From NCBI RefSeq assembly GCF_022601875.1, contig NZ_JAKVIP010000015.1, positions 1-64,000 on the forward strand: 64,000 nucleotides of DNA, read 5' to 3'. Positions 18,582 through 28,077 of the stretch are shown piece after piece. The notes beneath the pieces were generated by a model. It saw nothing but the letters and a program-made list of their open reading frames with translations. It had not been told where the DNA came from and ran no database searches. This stretch comes from Chryseobacterium sp. SSA4.19. Its GTDB lineage: Bacteria > Bacteroidota > Bacteroidia > Flavobacteriales > Weeksellaceae. The position numbers and the translations under genes are program-made. Within the stretch, counting starts at the first letter, position 1. Every line of letters starts with the position of its first letter.

Positions 18582-19025
18582 ATGGAAATCAAGGAAGAAA
18601 ACCTCATCAACATTCATAATTTCCTTCCGCATCGCGACCCGATGCTGATGACAGATTATATTCTGGAATTGACCCGGGAGAAAGTAGTCACTTCCTTCGA
18701 TATTCTGGAAGACAATATCTTTGTTCACAACCGTCAATTTATCGAAGCAGGCCTGATTGAAAATGTAGCTCAAACCTGCTCTTCAATTTTAGGGCAAAGC
18801 TTTTTTGAAAATCCTGAAACAGACACAAAGGTGATCGGTTTTATTACCAATATTAAAAAAATTGAAGTTTTTGCGTTGCCGAAGGTTGGCGACAGGATTA
18901 TTTCTAAAGCATCCCTGATCTCCCAATTTGAAAATATATGCCAGATATTTTGTGAGACCTTTAATCATGATGACCTGTTGATACGTGCAGAGATTAACCT
19001 GTTTATCCAAGAAGTAAAGCATTAA
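18582..19025 (+). CDS. Second ApeP-like 3-hydroxyacyl-ACP dehydratase
   Basis: The 147-residue hotdog is a paralogue of the preceding dehydratase: FLPHRDPMLMTDYI, then H49 in NIFVHNRQF and E60 in GLIENVAQT. Two dehydratases in tandem suggest either a heterodimer, as in some aryl polyene systems, or different chain-length preferences; sequence alone does not decide. A gap of 90 bases separates it from the previous gene, with a TATATGTTTTTG segment that is only a poor -7 match. Confidence 0.8.
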   Translation: MEIKEENLINIHNFLPHRDPMLMTDYILELTREKVVTSFDILEDNIFVHNRQFIEAGLIENVAQTCSSILGQSFFENPETDTKVIGFITNIKKIEVFALPKVGDRIISKASLISQFENICQIFCETFNHDDLLIRAEINLFIQEVKH

Positions 19026-19028
19026 TAC

Positions 19029-19433
19029 ATGAAGAAACAAGATCTTCCCCAAGACGAGAGCAATCTGAAATCCGCCAACATGACGGAAGTCTTATATGTA
19101 ACTGATGAAAACGATAATTATACAACAGCCAACAGCATTGGCTGGGACGCTAAAAAAGCAGCCTTAGACGAGTCGATGGAGCTGATCCATGAAAGGATTG
19201 AAGAAGCAAGACAAAATGTGGCAGCTCATAAAGTGAGTCCGATTATCTATTTTATGGAACTTAACAAAATGGACCCTCAGGTTCTGGCAGCCTATGTAGG
19301 AATGTGGCAATGGCGTGTTAAGAGACACACAAAACCCAAAATATTTAAAACACTAAGCGAATCCGTACTGAAAAAATATGCCGATGCTTTCGGAATTTCA
19401 GTGGATGAATTAAAAAATTTCGACGGAAAATAA
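19029..19433 (+). CDS. Small conserved-looking cluster protein with HTH-like C-terminus
   Basis: The 134-residue protein has no signal peptide or membrane segment. Residues ~58-75 (EEARQNVAAHKVSPIIYFM) are helical. The last ~50 residues (MDPQVLAAYVGMWQWRVKRH, then KKYADAFGISVDELKNF) resemble an XRE-type helix-turn-helix unit, as in a truncated Cro/C1 domain. It is unknown whether it binds DNA. It is 3 bases after the second dehydratase and overlaps the BtrH-like gene by one base, so it is translated with the biosynthetic genes. It could be a cluster regulator or a scaffold. Confidence 0.7.
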   Translation: MKKQDLPQDESNLKSANMTEVLYVTDENDNYTTANSIGWDAKKAALDESMELIHERIEEARQNVAAHKVSPIIYFMELNKMDPQVLAAYVGMWQWRVKRHTKPKIFKTLSESVLKKYADAFGISVDELKNFDGK

Positions 19434-20428
19434 TGGAACTTAATTTTGAACATCACCAGACAGCACATTGCGAAAACGGTGTTGCCTCCAACTTATTATT
19501 AAATAAGGGGCTGAAGCTCAGCGAACCTATGATTTTCGGAATAGGCTCCGGACTTTTCTTCGTGTATTTGCCTTTTTTAAAAGTTAATTTTGCTCCTGGG
19601 TTCAGCTACCGTCCCATGCCGGGAGCCATTTTCAGCAAGGCCGCCAAAAGACTGGGCATTAAAATTAAAAGAGAAAAATTTTCAAATCCTGCAGAAGCCC
19701 AGAAAGCCTTGGAAAGAAATTTAAACAATAATGTTCCCACAGGTTTACAGGTAGGCGTTTTTAACCTTACCTATTTTCCTGAAGAATATAAATTCCACTT
19801 CAATGCTCATAATTTAGTCGTTTATGGAAAAGAAAACGGAAAATTCCTGATCAGTGATCCTGTGATGGACTATACGACAACGCTTACAGAAGCAGAGCTG
19901 GAAAAGGTAAGGTACGCCAAAGGAGCACTTCCTCCAAAAGGCCATATGTACTACCCTACTTACATTCCTGAACATGTCAACCTGGAAGAAGCCATAAAAA
20001 AAGGGATCAGGGATACCTGCAAAAACATGCTCGCTCCTGTACCGATTATCGGTATTAAAGCAATGCGCTGGGTCGCTAAAAGCATTCCCAAATGGGCTGA
20101 GAAAAAGGGAACAAAAACTACCAACCATTATCTTGGACAGCTGATCAGGATGCAGGAAGAGATCGGTACCGGCGGAGGTGGATTCCGGTTTATTTACGGT
20201 GCTTTTTTACAGGAAGCCGCCGTGATTCTTAAAAACGATCAGCTTAAAGAACTTTCCAGGGAAATTACCACAATTGGTGATCTCTGGAGAGATTTTGCCG
20301 TAGATATTGCGAGAGTATATAAAAACAGGAACTCAAAAAGTGACATCTATAATAAGCTTTCAAAATCAATGCTTCATATTGCAGATCTGGAAGAAGCTTT
20401 TTATAAAAAACTGAGAAAAGCAATCTGA
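19433..20428 (+). CDS. BtrH N-terminal-domain acyltransferase-like protein
   Basis: This encodes 331 residues. The N-terminus FEHHQTAHCENGVASNLLLN, with C13, matches the BtrH_N domain, whose founder moves an acyl group from a carrier protein to an aminoglycoside in butirosin synthesis. The middle (GVFNLTYFPEEYKFHFNAHN) holds candidate catalytic His residues in the papain-like fold. In this setting it could transfer the polyene from ACP to the resorcinol or process an ACP-bound intermediate; that is inference. The gene is followed after 2 bases by the ABC transporter genes. Confidence 0.75.
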   Translation: MELNFEHHQTAHCENGVASNLLLNKGLKLSEPMIFGIGSGLFFVYLPFLKVNFAPGFSYRPMPGAIFSKAAKRLGIKIKREKFSNPAEAQKALERNLNNNVPTGLQVGVFNLTYFPEEYKFHFNAHNLVVYGKENGKFLISDPVMDYTTTLTEAELEKVRYAKGALPPKGHMYYPTYIPEHVNLEEAIKKGIRDTCKNMLAPVPIIGIKAMRWVAKSIPKWAEKKGTKTTNHYLGQLIRMQEEIGTGGGGFRFIYGAFLQEAAVILKNDQLKELSREITTIGDLWRDFAVDIARVYKNRNSKSDIYNKLSKSMLHIADLEEAFYKKLRKAI

Positions 20429-20430
20429 TC

Positions 20431-21189
20431 ATGGCAGAACACAGCATTGAGATTAAAAATTTATATAAAAAATATAAAAATGCAGAAGATTTTTCAGTGA
20501 ATGACATCTCCCTGAATATTGACAGAAATGAAATTTACGGAATCTTGGGGCCTAACGGAGCCGGAAAGACGACCTTGATTTCGATGCTTTCAGGACTGAT
20601 AAAACCTACTTCAGGACATTTTACCATTTATGGGCTGTCACCTCAGAAAGACGGTTTTAAATTAAGACAGATCATAGGAATCGTCCCTCAGGAATATGCA
20701 GTATATCCAACTTTAACTGCCCGGGAAAATTTAATGTTTTTCGGAAGCCTGTACGGATTAAGCCATAAAAAATTAAAAAATGCCATTGATGAATCTCTGG
20801 AGATTATGGGTTTATCTAAGTTCGCAAATAAAAAGGTAGAACAGTTTTCCGGAGGAATGAAGCGCCGCTGCAACCTGATTGCAGGAACACTACATAATCC
20901 GAAAGTCTTGTTTCTTGATGAACCGACCGTCGGCGTTGATGTACAGTCTAAAAAAGTAATTATCGATTATCTTAAAGACCTGAATAATAAAGGAACATGC
21001 ATAATCTATACGTCGCACCATCTTTCAGAAGCAGAAGAATTCTGTACGAAAATTGCGATTATCGATCACGGAAAAATCCATGCTACCGGAACACCGGAAG
21101 AACTGGTGAACCGGGTTTCCAATGCTGAAAATCTCGAGGATGTTTTTATTTCATTAACCGGAAAAGAATTAAGAGATGTTGTTGTATAA
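20431..21189 (+). CDS. ABC transporter ATP-binding protein
   Basis: This 252-residue ATPase has Walker A GPNGAGKTT (~residues 39-47), a Q-loop in VPQEY, the signature FSGGMKRR and Walker B VLFLDEPTVGVD with the catalytic Glu, plus the H-loop in YTSHH. It energises the ABC-2 permease encoded next, whose gene overlaps it by 14 bases. The pair probably exports flexirubin or a precursor across the inner membrane; the cargo is inferred from location only. Confidence 0.92.
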   Translation: MAEHSIEIKNLYKKYKNAEDFSVNDISLNIDRNEIYGILGPNGAGKTTLISMLSGLIKPTSGHFTIYGLSPQKDGFKLRQIIGIVPQEYAVYPTLTARENLMFFGSLYGLSHKKLKNAIDESLEIMGLSKFANKKVEQFSGGMKRRCNLIAGTLHNPKVLFLDEPTVGVDVQSKKVIIDYLKDLNNKGTCIIYTSHHLSEAEEFCTKIAIIDHGKIHATGTPEELVNRVSNAENLEDVFISLTGKELRDVVV

Positions 21190-22444
21190 ATTGTGGAGAA
21201 GCTTTATTAAGGAAATCCTTTTACTGAAAAGGGACATCGGAGGAATCGTCATTATTTTCGTAATGCCGCTCTTGCTGATCATTACCATTACATTAATTCA
21301 GGATTCTACTTTTAAAAACCTGGAAGGATCAAAAATTCCGATTATTTTCATTGATCATGATAAATCTGAGATTTCAAAAAGTATAAAGCACGAACTTGAA
21401 ACCAGTAAGACATTTGAATTGCTGACAGATTATAATGAACAATCTGCCCAGGATGCTGTTTTTTCAGGAGATTATCAGATGGCCATCGTGATTCCTGAAA
21501 ATTTAACGAAAGACTTAAATTCAAATATTGATTCCAAAGTCCAGACCATTGTAAGTTCATTCGGGCTGGAAACGGATTCTGCCCATGTTAAAAAAATAAT
21601 CTCCAAAACAAAAGATATCCATCTGTATTTTGATCCTGCAACCAATGTCGGTTTTAAAAACAATGTGATGAATGCTGTGAATAAAATGATTTTTGAGATT
21701 GAAAATAAAAAAATCTATAAAGCATTTCAGGACCAGCTGGGAACAACTGAAAATCTCCAGGAAAATAAAAATCTAATCAGTTTTAAAGAAATTACTCCGA
21801 AAAAAGGAAATATGGATGTCATGCCGAATTCGGTTCAGCATAATGTACCGGCCTGGGCACTGTTTGCGATTTTCTTCATTGTCGTTCCTCTGTCTATCAA
21901 TTTAGTAAAAGAAAAAAGCCAGGGTACGAGTGTAAGAGCGAGAATCAGCCCGACTCCTTACTTTGTGCATATTTTAGGAAAAACATTTACTTACCTGATC
22001 ATCTGTGTCATTCAGTTTCTGCTGATGGTGGCTGTGGGTATTTATCTTTTCCCTTATATGGATTTACCACAGTTCGATGTCACCGGAAAAATGTTCCAGC
22101 TCATTGTGGTCACTATTTTTGCGGGATTGGCAGCGATTGGCTTTGGGGTCTTGTTAGGTACGATTGCTGACACTCAAGAACAGTCTGCACCTTTTGGAGC
22201 CACTTCCGTAGTGGTTTTGGCAGCGATCGGAGGAATTTGGGTTCCCGTATTCCTGATGCCGGAATTTATGCAGAATATTGCAAAGTTCTCTCCGATGAAC
22301 TGGGGGCTAAATGCCTATTATGATATCATTTTAAGAAACAGTGGGATCGTAGGAATTGCCAAAGAACTTATTTTCTTATTTTTATTCTATATAGCCATGG
22401 TGGCTATTTCATTATTTTATGAAAGGAAACAAAATGCAGTCTAA
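21176..22444 (+). CDS. ABC-2 type transporter permease
   Basis: The 422-residue protein has an N-terminal membrane helix (GGIVIIFVMPLLLIITITLI), a large extracytoplasmic domain (~residues 45-215) and five or six C-terminal helices (NVPAWALFAIFFIVVPLSIN onward), the layout of ABC-2 permeases of the YhhJ/DrrB type. It overlaps the ATPase gene upstream and the thioesterase gene downstream (11 bases), so synthesis is tightly coupled. With the ATPase it forms a full exporter. Confidence 0.9.
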   Translation: MLLYKLWRSFIKEILLLKRDIGGIVIIFVMPLLLIITITLIQDSTFKNLEGSKIPIIFIDHDKSEISKSIKHELETSKTFELLTDYNEQSAQDAVFSGDYQMAIVIPENLTKDLNSNIDSKVQTIVSSFGLETDSAHVKKIISKTKDIHLYFDPATNVGFKNNVMNAVNKMIFEIENKKIYKAFQDQLGTTENLQENKNLISFKEITPKKGNMDVMPNSVQHNVPAWALFAIFFIVVPLSINLVKEKSQGTSVRARISPTPYFVHILGKTFTYLIICVIQFLLMVAVGIYLFPYMDLPQFDVTGKMFQLIVVTIFAGLAAIGFGVLLGTIADTQEQSAPFGATSVVVLAAIGGIWVPVFLMPEFMQNIAKFSPMNWGLNAYYDIILRNSGIVGIAKELIFLFLFYIAMVAISLFYERKQNAV

Positions 22445-22862
22445 AGAAAATATACTAAGCTGTACTGAAGAAGTCCGGGTACGGTTCAACGAGACAGACC
22501 CACTGGGAATTGTCTGGCATGGACATTATATCGTGTATTTTGAAGACGGAAGAGAAGCTTTCGGAAGACAGCATGGCCTGACCTATCTGGATATTCAGCA
22601 AGCAGGATATGTAACACCGATTGTAAAAAGCACCTGTGAACATTTCCTTCCTTTAAAATATGGAGAAACATTCAATATTGTGACGACTTTTGTAAATTCA
22701 ACTGCGGCAAAACTGATTTACCGGTATGAAATTTTTAATGCAGACAATAAATTAGTTTGTTCAGGAGAAACCGTTCAGGTGTTTCTGGATGCTGATAATA
22801 ATCTATGTCTTTATAATCCTGAGTTTTTTCAGGCCTGGAAAGACACAATGGGACTGTCATGA
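22434..22862 (+). CDS. 4HBT acyl-ACP/CoA thioesterase-like hotdog
   Basis: The 142-residue protein has VRFNETDPLGIVWHGHYIVY, the 4-hydroxybenzoyl-CoA thioesterase signature with its catalytic Asp (in TDPLG). I chose the ATG at 22434, with GAAAGG 7 bases upstream, over the in-frame ATG at 22419. In aryl polyene clusters similar thioesterases are thought to release or edit acyl chains; here it could free the polyene acid or clear stalled ACP. It overlaps the neighbouring genes at both ends. Confidence 0.85.
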   Translation: MQSKENILSCTEEVRVRFNETDPLGIVWHGHYIVYFEDGREAFGRQHGLTYLDIQQAGYVTPIVKSTCEHFLPLKYGETFNIVTTFVNSTAAKLIYRYEIFNADNKLVCSGETVQVFLDADNNLCLYNPEFFQAWKDTMGLS

Positions 22863-24019
22863 CAAAGGAAGTTTACATCACGGATTATAACTGCGTCACT
22901 CCTTTAGGTTTTGATGTACAATCCAACTGGAAAGCTCTTCTGGAAGGAAAATCAGGAGTTGCTTCCCATACAATTATGGAAAACCATGAAGCTTTTTATG
23001 TTTCGAAAATTGATTCTGAAAAACTGAATAGCGAATTCAATCAGTCTTTCAATGAACTTCAGAATGGCGATTCAGGTTTCACAAGACTGGAAAAAATGTT
23101 TCTGCTGAGCCTTAAACCATTGATAGAAAGACAAAATATTTCAGAAGAAACAGTATTAATTTTATCAACGACAAAAGGCAATATCAGTTTATTAAAAAAC
23201 CAGGCTGCTTTACCGGGAGCCGTTTACCTTTTCCATCTGGCCCGGAAGATAGCCGGTTTTTTCGGCTTTAAAACAAAACCTATTGTCATTTCCAATGCCT
23301 GTGTTTCAGGGGTCATGGCCATTGCTGTGGCTAAAAACATGATCCAGGCCGGAAGATATAAAGATGCTTTTGTGATTGCCGGAGATGAAATTTCAGAATT
23401 TGTTATTTCGGGGTTCAATTCTTTTCAGGCTATTGCAACAGGACCCTGCAGACCCTATGATAAAAACCGCAATGGAATCAACCTTGGTGAGGCCACAGCT
23501 GCAGCATACATTACTTCAGAATTAAACCAAACCGTAAAATTTAAGTTTAAAATTTCAGGTGACTCTGCCATCAACGATGCGAATCACATTTCCGGCCCCT
23601 CAAGGACAGGTGACGGATTATATGCAAGCATCAAAAATGCAATGAAAGAGGCGAATGTTTCTGCCGAACAAATTGATTTTATTTCAGCTCACGGAACCGC
23701 AACATTATACAATGATGAAATGGAGGCGATTGCTTTCAACAGAATGGAATTGCAGAATGTTCCGCTGCACAGCATGAAAGGATATTACGGGCACTGTTTG
23801 GGCGCGTCTGGTTTACTAGAAAGTATTATTTCAATGGAAAGTGCTGTGAATAACATACTGATTCCTTCTAAAAATTTTAAAGAACCGGGAACTTCCCAGC
23901 TTCTGAATATTATTACAGAAAACCAGCCGGCAGATATCAGATATATTTTAAAAACAGCTTCTGGTTTTGGCGGTTGCAATGCGGCTATTGTTTTGGAAAA
24001 TATTAAGATGACATCATGA
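22859..24019 (+). CDS. Beta-ketoacyl-ACP synthase (KAS II-like)
   Basis: The product has 386 residues. All catalytic residues are present: C148 in [12 protein letters not shown]278 in [11 protein letters not shown] and H312 in [11 protein letters not shown]. It should condense malonyl-ACP with a growing acyl chain. The N-terminal half is shorter and more diverged than FabF. It overlaps the next gene, which encodes a non-catalytic ketosynthase-like protein, by 4 bases (ATGA). This suggests an active/inactive partner pair. Confidence 0.88.
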   Translation: MTKEVYITDYNCVTPLGFDVQSNWKALLEGKSGVASHTIMENHEAFYVSKIDSEKLNSEFNQSFNELQNGDSGFTRLEKMFLLSLKPLIERQNISEETVLILSTTKGNISLLKNQAALPGAVYLFHLARKIAGFFGFKTKPIVISNACVSGVMAIAVAKNMIQAGRYKDAFVIAGDEISEFVISGFNSFQAIATGPCRPYDKNRNGINLGEATAAAYITSELNQTVKFKFKISGDSAINDANHISGPSRTGDGLYASIKNAMKEANVSAEQIDFISAHGTATLYNDEMEAIAFNRMELQNVPLHSMKGYYGHCLGASGLLESIISMESAVNNILIPSKNFKEPGTSQLLNIITENQPADIRYILKTASGFGGCNAAIVLENIKMTS

Positions 24020-24555
24020 GGAAGACAGGTATTTGCATCATAGAACACTCAAAAATCATTGTTGACAAACAAATCATTTTTGAAAACCAGGCAGAAAATT
24101 TTTCAGATTTCGCAAAAGAAGCCTATAAAAATTTAGGGATTAATTATCCTAAATTTCATAAAATGGATAACCTGAGCAAGCTGGCATTTCTAGCTTCTGA
24201 AATGATCCTGAAAAATGAAGACCACAGCAGAACCGCCCTTGTTTTTGCCAATACATCATCAAGTTTGGATACAGACTCCAAATATCAGGAAAGCATTAAT
24301 TCGCCGGAAAACTATTTTCCCAGCCCTGCTGTTTTTGTATACACGCTGCCCAATATTTGTGTTGGAGAAATCAGCATCAGGCATAAAATGCAGACTGAAA
24401 ATGCATTTTTTGTCTTGGATGAATTTGATGAAAACTTTTTAAATTTATACGCAGGACAGGTTTTACAGTCAGGAAAGGCTGAAAAAGTACTCTGCGGATG
24501 GGTCGAACTATATCAGGAAAGTTATAATGCTTTCGTATATTTGCTGACTATGTAA
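24016..24555 (+). CDS. Truncated ketosynthase-like protein lacking catalytic residues
   Basis: This encodes 179 residues, about half a ketosynthase. Residues 50-60 ([11 protein letters not shown]) and 111-124 ([14 protein letters not shown]) align with the KS N-terminal half. Where active enzymes have STACASG, this protein has VLDEFDE (133-139), so the nucleophilic Cys is absent, and the region with both His residues is missing. The reading frame is intact and ends at a clean stop, so it is not obviously a decaying gene. It may serve as a structural partner for the ketosynthase encoded directly upstream. Confidence 0.75.
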   Translation: MRKTGICIIEHSKIIVDKQIIFENQAENFSDFAKEAYKNLGINYPKFHKMDNLSKLAFLASEMILKNEDHSRTALVFANTSSSLDTDSKYQESINSPENYFPSPAVFVYTLPNICVGEISIRHKMQTENAFFVLDEFDENFLNLYAGQVLQSGKAEKVLCGWVELYQESYNAFVYLLTM

Positions 24556-24556
24556 T

Positions 24557-24649
24557 CTAACAATATAAAAATGTACCGGTTTACCAATTTTTAAATAATG
24601 CAGATAACTATTATTACACTGCTAAGCGGGTACATTGATACATTATAAA
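24557..24649. repeat. Inverted arrays of an 8-bp unit, element 1
   Basis: Four octamers in reverse orientation (24557-24588, inner unit TTACCAAT) face five forward octamers in exact 8-base register (24610-24649, for example ATTGATAC) across 21 bases. The consensus unit is ATTGGTAC or ATTGTTAN. Aligned units of the two arms are partly complementary, giving an imperfect hairpin. It fills the gap between the truncated ketosynthase and ACP genes. Confidence 0.6.
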
Positions 24650-24662
24650 TGAAATTTATTTT

Positions 24663-24920
24663 ATGGAAAACTTAAGAGAAGAATTAAAACACAAAATTGT
24701 TGAAGTCCTTAACCTTGAAGATGTAGCTGTGGAAGAAATCAAAGATACGGATCCATTATTCGGAGGCGGTCTTGGATTGGATTCTATCGATGCTCTTGAA
24801 CTGATTGTTCTTCTTGATAAAGAATATGGGATTAAATTGGCGGATCCTAAAAAAGGAAAGGAAATTTTCACGTCTATCGATACAATGGCAAAGTTCATTG
24901 AAGAGAACAGAACAAAATAA
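24663..24920 (+). CDS. Acyl carrier protein
   Basis: This 85-residue acidic carrier has the phosphopantetheine site at S41 in GLGLDSIDALEL. It carries the growing acyl or polyene chain for the cluster's ketosynthases. A second ACP is encoded at 41306. The gene is isolated from both neighbours by octamer-repeat elements of about 95-105 bases, unusual in an otherwise tightly packed operon. Confidence 0.92.
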   Translation: MENLREELKHKIVEVLNLEDVAVEEIKDTDPLFGGGLGLDSIDALELIVLLDKEYGIKLADPKKGKEIFTSIDTMAKFIEENRTK

Positions 24921-25011
24921 TTCAATCTGACAATGTATTCAATTTAACAATGTACCAATCTGGAATGATAATATTGTTACACTGTAAATTGGTATATTGG
25001 TACATTATTAA
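24921..25011. repeat. Inverted arrays of an 8-bp unit, element 2
   Basis: The reverse-orientation arm (24921-24959) ends in GTACCAAT and the forward arm (24973-25011) includes ATTGGTAT then ATTGGTAC. AATGTACCAAT (24949-24959) and its exact complement (24996-25006) form an 11-bp inverted repeat. One unit in each arm deviates from the 8-base register by one base. It lies between the ACP and ketosynthase genes. Confidence 0.6.
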
Positions 25012-25014
25012 AAA

Positions 25015-26214
25015 ATGAATCAAAAAATTGCCATTACGGGAATGGGTATCATTTCTTCCATCGGGAATAACGTGGGAGAAAACCTGAACGCATTAAAAAC
25101 CGGGAGACATGGTATTTCGGACATTGAATTATTTGAAACCCGGCATCAAGGAAATATTAAAACCGGCGAGATCAAATGGTCTAATGAAGAACTGGTTAGG
25201 AAACTTCAGCTACCTGAAGATAATAATGCCACCAGAACTGTATTATTAGGAATAACGGCCGCAAAAGAAGCTGTAGAAAATGCCGGTATTTCAGACCTAA
25301 ATGAATATACAACAGGCTTAATCTCTTCTACCAGTGTAGGTGGAATGGACGTCACCGAAAAGTATTTCTATTCTTACGAAGATTTTCCTGAGAAACAAAA
25401 GTATATTGATGCTCATGATGCCGGAAACTCATCCCTGCTCATCGCAGATTATCTTGGCTTAAAAGGTATGGTTTCTACCATCAGTACGGCTTGCTCTTCA
25501 GCAGCAAACGCTATTATGATGGGAGCAAAACTTATTAAAAACGGAGTTTTGGACAGGGTGATTGTAGGCGGAACAGATTCTCTTTCAAAATTTACGTTGA
25601 ATGGCTTTAATACATTGATGATTCTTACCGATTCTTACAATACACCGTTTGATAATGACAGAAAAGGGTTGAATCTGGGCGAAGCAGCTGCTTATATTGT
25701 CCTGGAATCCGATGAATGTGTAAAAAAAGGAAACAAAAAAGTTTTAGGTTATCTGTCGGGTTACGGAAATGCCAATGATGCACATCATCAGACGGCTTCT
25801 TCGGAAAACGGACAAGGCGCTTATTTAGCTATGGAGAAAGCTTTGAAAGTTTCAGGTTTAGATAAAGAAAAGATCGACTATATCAACGTTCACGGAACGG
25901 CAACTCCAAATAATGATCTTTCGGAAGGAATTGCTATGATCAGAATATTCGGGGAAGATAAAGTTCCGGAATTCAGTTCTACAAAGGCTTTCACAGGTCA
26001 TACTCTGGCTGCAGCAGCAGGAATTGAAGCAGTGTATTCATTGCTGGCTATGCAGAATAATCTTATTTTCCCAAACCTGAACTTTAAAACAAAAATGCAG
26101 GAATTTGACCTGACACCTGTTACTGAACTGAAAGAAAAAAACATCAATCATGTTCTATCCAATTCATTTGGATTCGGAGGAAACTGTTCAACTTTAATTT
26201 TCTCAAAATCATGA
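25015..26214 (+). CDS. Beta-ketoacyl-ACP synthase II (FabF-like)
   Basis: The 399-residue enzyme is a complete KAS II with C160 in STACSSAANA, H293 in NVHGTATPNND and H329 in FTGHTLAAAAG. It elongates the chain on ACP. Its stop overlaps the start of the next ketosynthase-like gene by 4 bases (ATGA), the arrangement seen for KS and chain-length-factor pairs in type II polyketide systems, which suggests the two act as a heterodimer. Confidence 0.92.
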   Translation: MNQKIAITGMGIISSIGNNVGENLNALKTGRHGISDIELFETRHQGNIKTGEIKWSNEELVRKLQLPEDNNATRTVLLGITAAKEAVENAGISDLNEYTTGLISSTSVGGMDVTEKYFYSYEDFPEKQKYIDAHDAGNSSLLIADYLGLKGMVSTISTACSSAANAIMMGAKLIKNGVLDRVIVGGTDSLSKFTLNGFNTLMILTDSYNTPFDNDRKGLNLGEAAAYIVLESDECVKKGNKKVLGYLSGYGNANDAHHQTASSENGQGAYLAMEKALKVSGLDKEKIDYINVHGTATPNNDLSEGIAMIRIFGEDKVPEFSSTKAFTGHTLAAAAGIEAVYSLLAMQNNLIFPNLNFKTKMQEFDLTPVTELKEKNINHVLSNSFGFGGNCSTLIFSKS

Positions 26215-27272
26215 GCGGGGTTTACATCAACAGTGCAGCCTGTATTTCGGTTCAGGATACTTTAAATGAAGATTTTTTCCAGAATTTAAAATCAGAGAAC
26301 TCAGTTCAGGTTTTAAAAGCAATCGAGCCCAATTACAAAGAGTTTATTCCTCCTGCCATGAGCAGGAGAATGTCCAAGACTGTAAAGATGAGCTCAGTAG
26401 CTTCAAAATATGCTTTACAGGAAGCAGGAATCGAAAATCCCGACGCTATTATTGTCGGCACCGGAATGGGCTGTTCACAGGATTCGGAGAAGTTCTTAAA
26501 AAATGTGATCGACAACCACGAAGAATTTCTGACTCCTACTTTTTTTATTCAATCCACTCATAATACCGTGGCAGGGCAAATTGCTCTGGGCCTGCAGTGC
26601 CATGCATATAATTTCACGTATGTCAATCCTTCTTCCTCCCTCGAATTTTCATTGCTGGATTCAAAATTGCAAATCAATGACGGTGAAGCAAACCATGTTT
26701 TAGTAGGCTCAACCGATGAACAGACAGATCGGACAATGGAATTGTATAAACTCAACAATACCATTAAAAAAGAAGAAAACCTTCCCGTAGATTATATGAA
26801 CTCAACTACAGAAGGTGTTACTTGGGGTGAAGGGTCAAGCTTTTTTGTTGTAAGCAAACATAAAACGGCAAGCTCTTATGCCCAGCTGAAAGATATAAAA
26901 ATCAGTAACAGGTTAGATTTAGAAGAAACTCAACGGTTTATTGAAGATTTTTTAACCAAAAATAATTTGTCAGCCCAGGATATTGATGCATGTATTTTAG
27001 GATGTAGCGGCGATGAAAAATCAGATATGTATTACGTCAAAGCATTGGATTTATTTAAAAATTCAGCGATGTTGTATTATAAACACCTGAGCGGAGAATT
27101 TAATACCGCAAGTGGCTTTTCAACATTCATGGCCTGTCATATTCTGAAAAAACAAGAGATTCCGGAAGTGATGATGATTAATGATGTTAAAAAAGACAGC
27201 ATTCGTCATATCATTTTGTACAATCATCTTGGCGGAAATGATCATAGTTTGGTTTTGCTTGAAAAAATCTGA
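26211..27272 (+). CDS. Ketosynthase-like protein without active site (chain-length-factor-like)
   Basis: The 353-residue thiolase-fold protein keeps the KS scaffold (FFIQSTHNTVAGQIALGL, residues 111-128) but not the chemistry. The Cys region reads YVNPSSSLEF (137-146), the HGTxT loop is replaced by GCSGDEKS, and the final GH motif reads GEFNTASG. It is coupled to the FabF-like gene. By analogy with chain length factors it may set polyene length as a partner of the active enzyme; this is inference from pairing and motif loss. Confidence 0.78.
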   Translation: MSGVYINSAACISVQDTLNEDFFQNLKSENSVQVLKAIEPNYKEFIPPAMSRRMSKTVKMSSVASKYALQEAGIENPDAIIVGTGMGCSQDSEKFLKNVIDNHEEFLTPTFFIQSTHNTVAGQIALGLQCHAYNFTYVNPSSSLEFSLLDSKLQINDGEANHVLVGSTDEQTDRTMELYKLNNTIKKEENLPVDYMNSTTEGVTWGEGSSFFVVSKHKTASSYAQLKDIKISNRLDLEETQRFIEDFLTKNNLSAQDIDACILGCSGDEKSDMYYVKALDLFKNSAMLYYKHLSGEFNTASGFSTFMACHILKKQEIPEVMMINDVKKDSIRHIILYNHLGGNDHSLVLLEKI

Positions 27273-27324
27273 TTTAATTAAACAAAATTCATTCAAAATA
27301 AACCCTGAGATTTAAGAATAAAAG

Positions 27325-28077
27325 ATGAAACATTACTTATTTATATTATTTTATCTTTTTTGTAACGTTCTCATTTACGTGTTTCATGGAAGCTTATGGG
27401 TGTATTTATTTTGTTTTTTACTATTTTCTTCAGTTGTCATTTGGGGCTCCTTTGATATAACATTAGGATATTTTGTCAACAGCATTATCCGTAAAAGAAC
27501 AAAAATTAAAGAAGTGGCCCTGACTTTTGATGACGGTCCCACAGAATTTACTCCGAAATTTTTAGATCTATTAAAAGAAAACCAAATAAAAGCGACTTTT
27601 TTCTGTATCGGTAAACAGGTTGAAACATATCCCGAAATCTTTAAAAGAATCATTGCTGAAGGCCATACCATTGGAAATCACACCTTTTCCCATTCCGATA
27701 ATACCGGATTTTTATCCGCTTCAAAAATGGCTGAAGAAATTCAAAAGTGTGATGAAATCCTATTCAAAACGGGAAATATCAAGACTGATTTATACCGGCC
27801 TCCTTTTGGCGTTACCAATCCGAACATCGCCAGAGCAATAAAGAGAACCCATAAAGTAAGCATCGGCTGGAACGTCCGTTCTTTAGATACCGTAATACAA
27901 GACGAGAAAAGAATTTACAGAAATGTAGTCCGCAATATAAAAAAAGGAAGCATTATTCTGCTTCATGATACTTCAGAAAAAACATATAACGTTCTGAAAG
28001 ATTTATTGCTATTTTTGAAAGATAAAAGCTATTCAACTTTTACAGTTGATCCAATAAATGATAAAAAAACAAAATAA
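27325..28077 (+). CDS. Polysaccharide deacetylase-family protein (NodB domain)
   Basis: The product has 250 residues. Two N-terminal hydrophobic stretches (residues ~3-40) anchor it in the membrane. The NodB domain has ALTFDDGP (65-72), GNHTFSH with metal His residues H119 and H123, RPPFG in place of the usual RPPYG, and LLHDT near the C-terminus. The family removes N- or O-linked acyl groups from sugars or related molecules; what it deacylates in a pigment cluster is not known. It overlaps the LolA-like gene start by one base. Confidence 0.85.
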   Translation: MKHYLFILFYLFCNVLIYVFHGSLWVYLFCFLLFSSVVIWGSFDITLGYFVNSIIRKRTKIKEVALTFDDGPTEFTPKFLDLLKENQIKATFFCIGKQVETYPEIFKRIIAEGHTIGNHTFSHSDNTGFLSASKMAEEIQKCDEILFKTGNIKTDLYRPPFGVTNPNIARAIKRTHKVSIGWNVRSLDTVIQDEKRIYRNVVRNIKKGSIILLHDTSEKTYNVLKDLLLFLKDKSYSTFTVDPINDKKTK

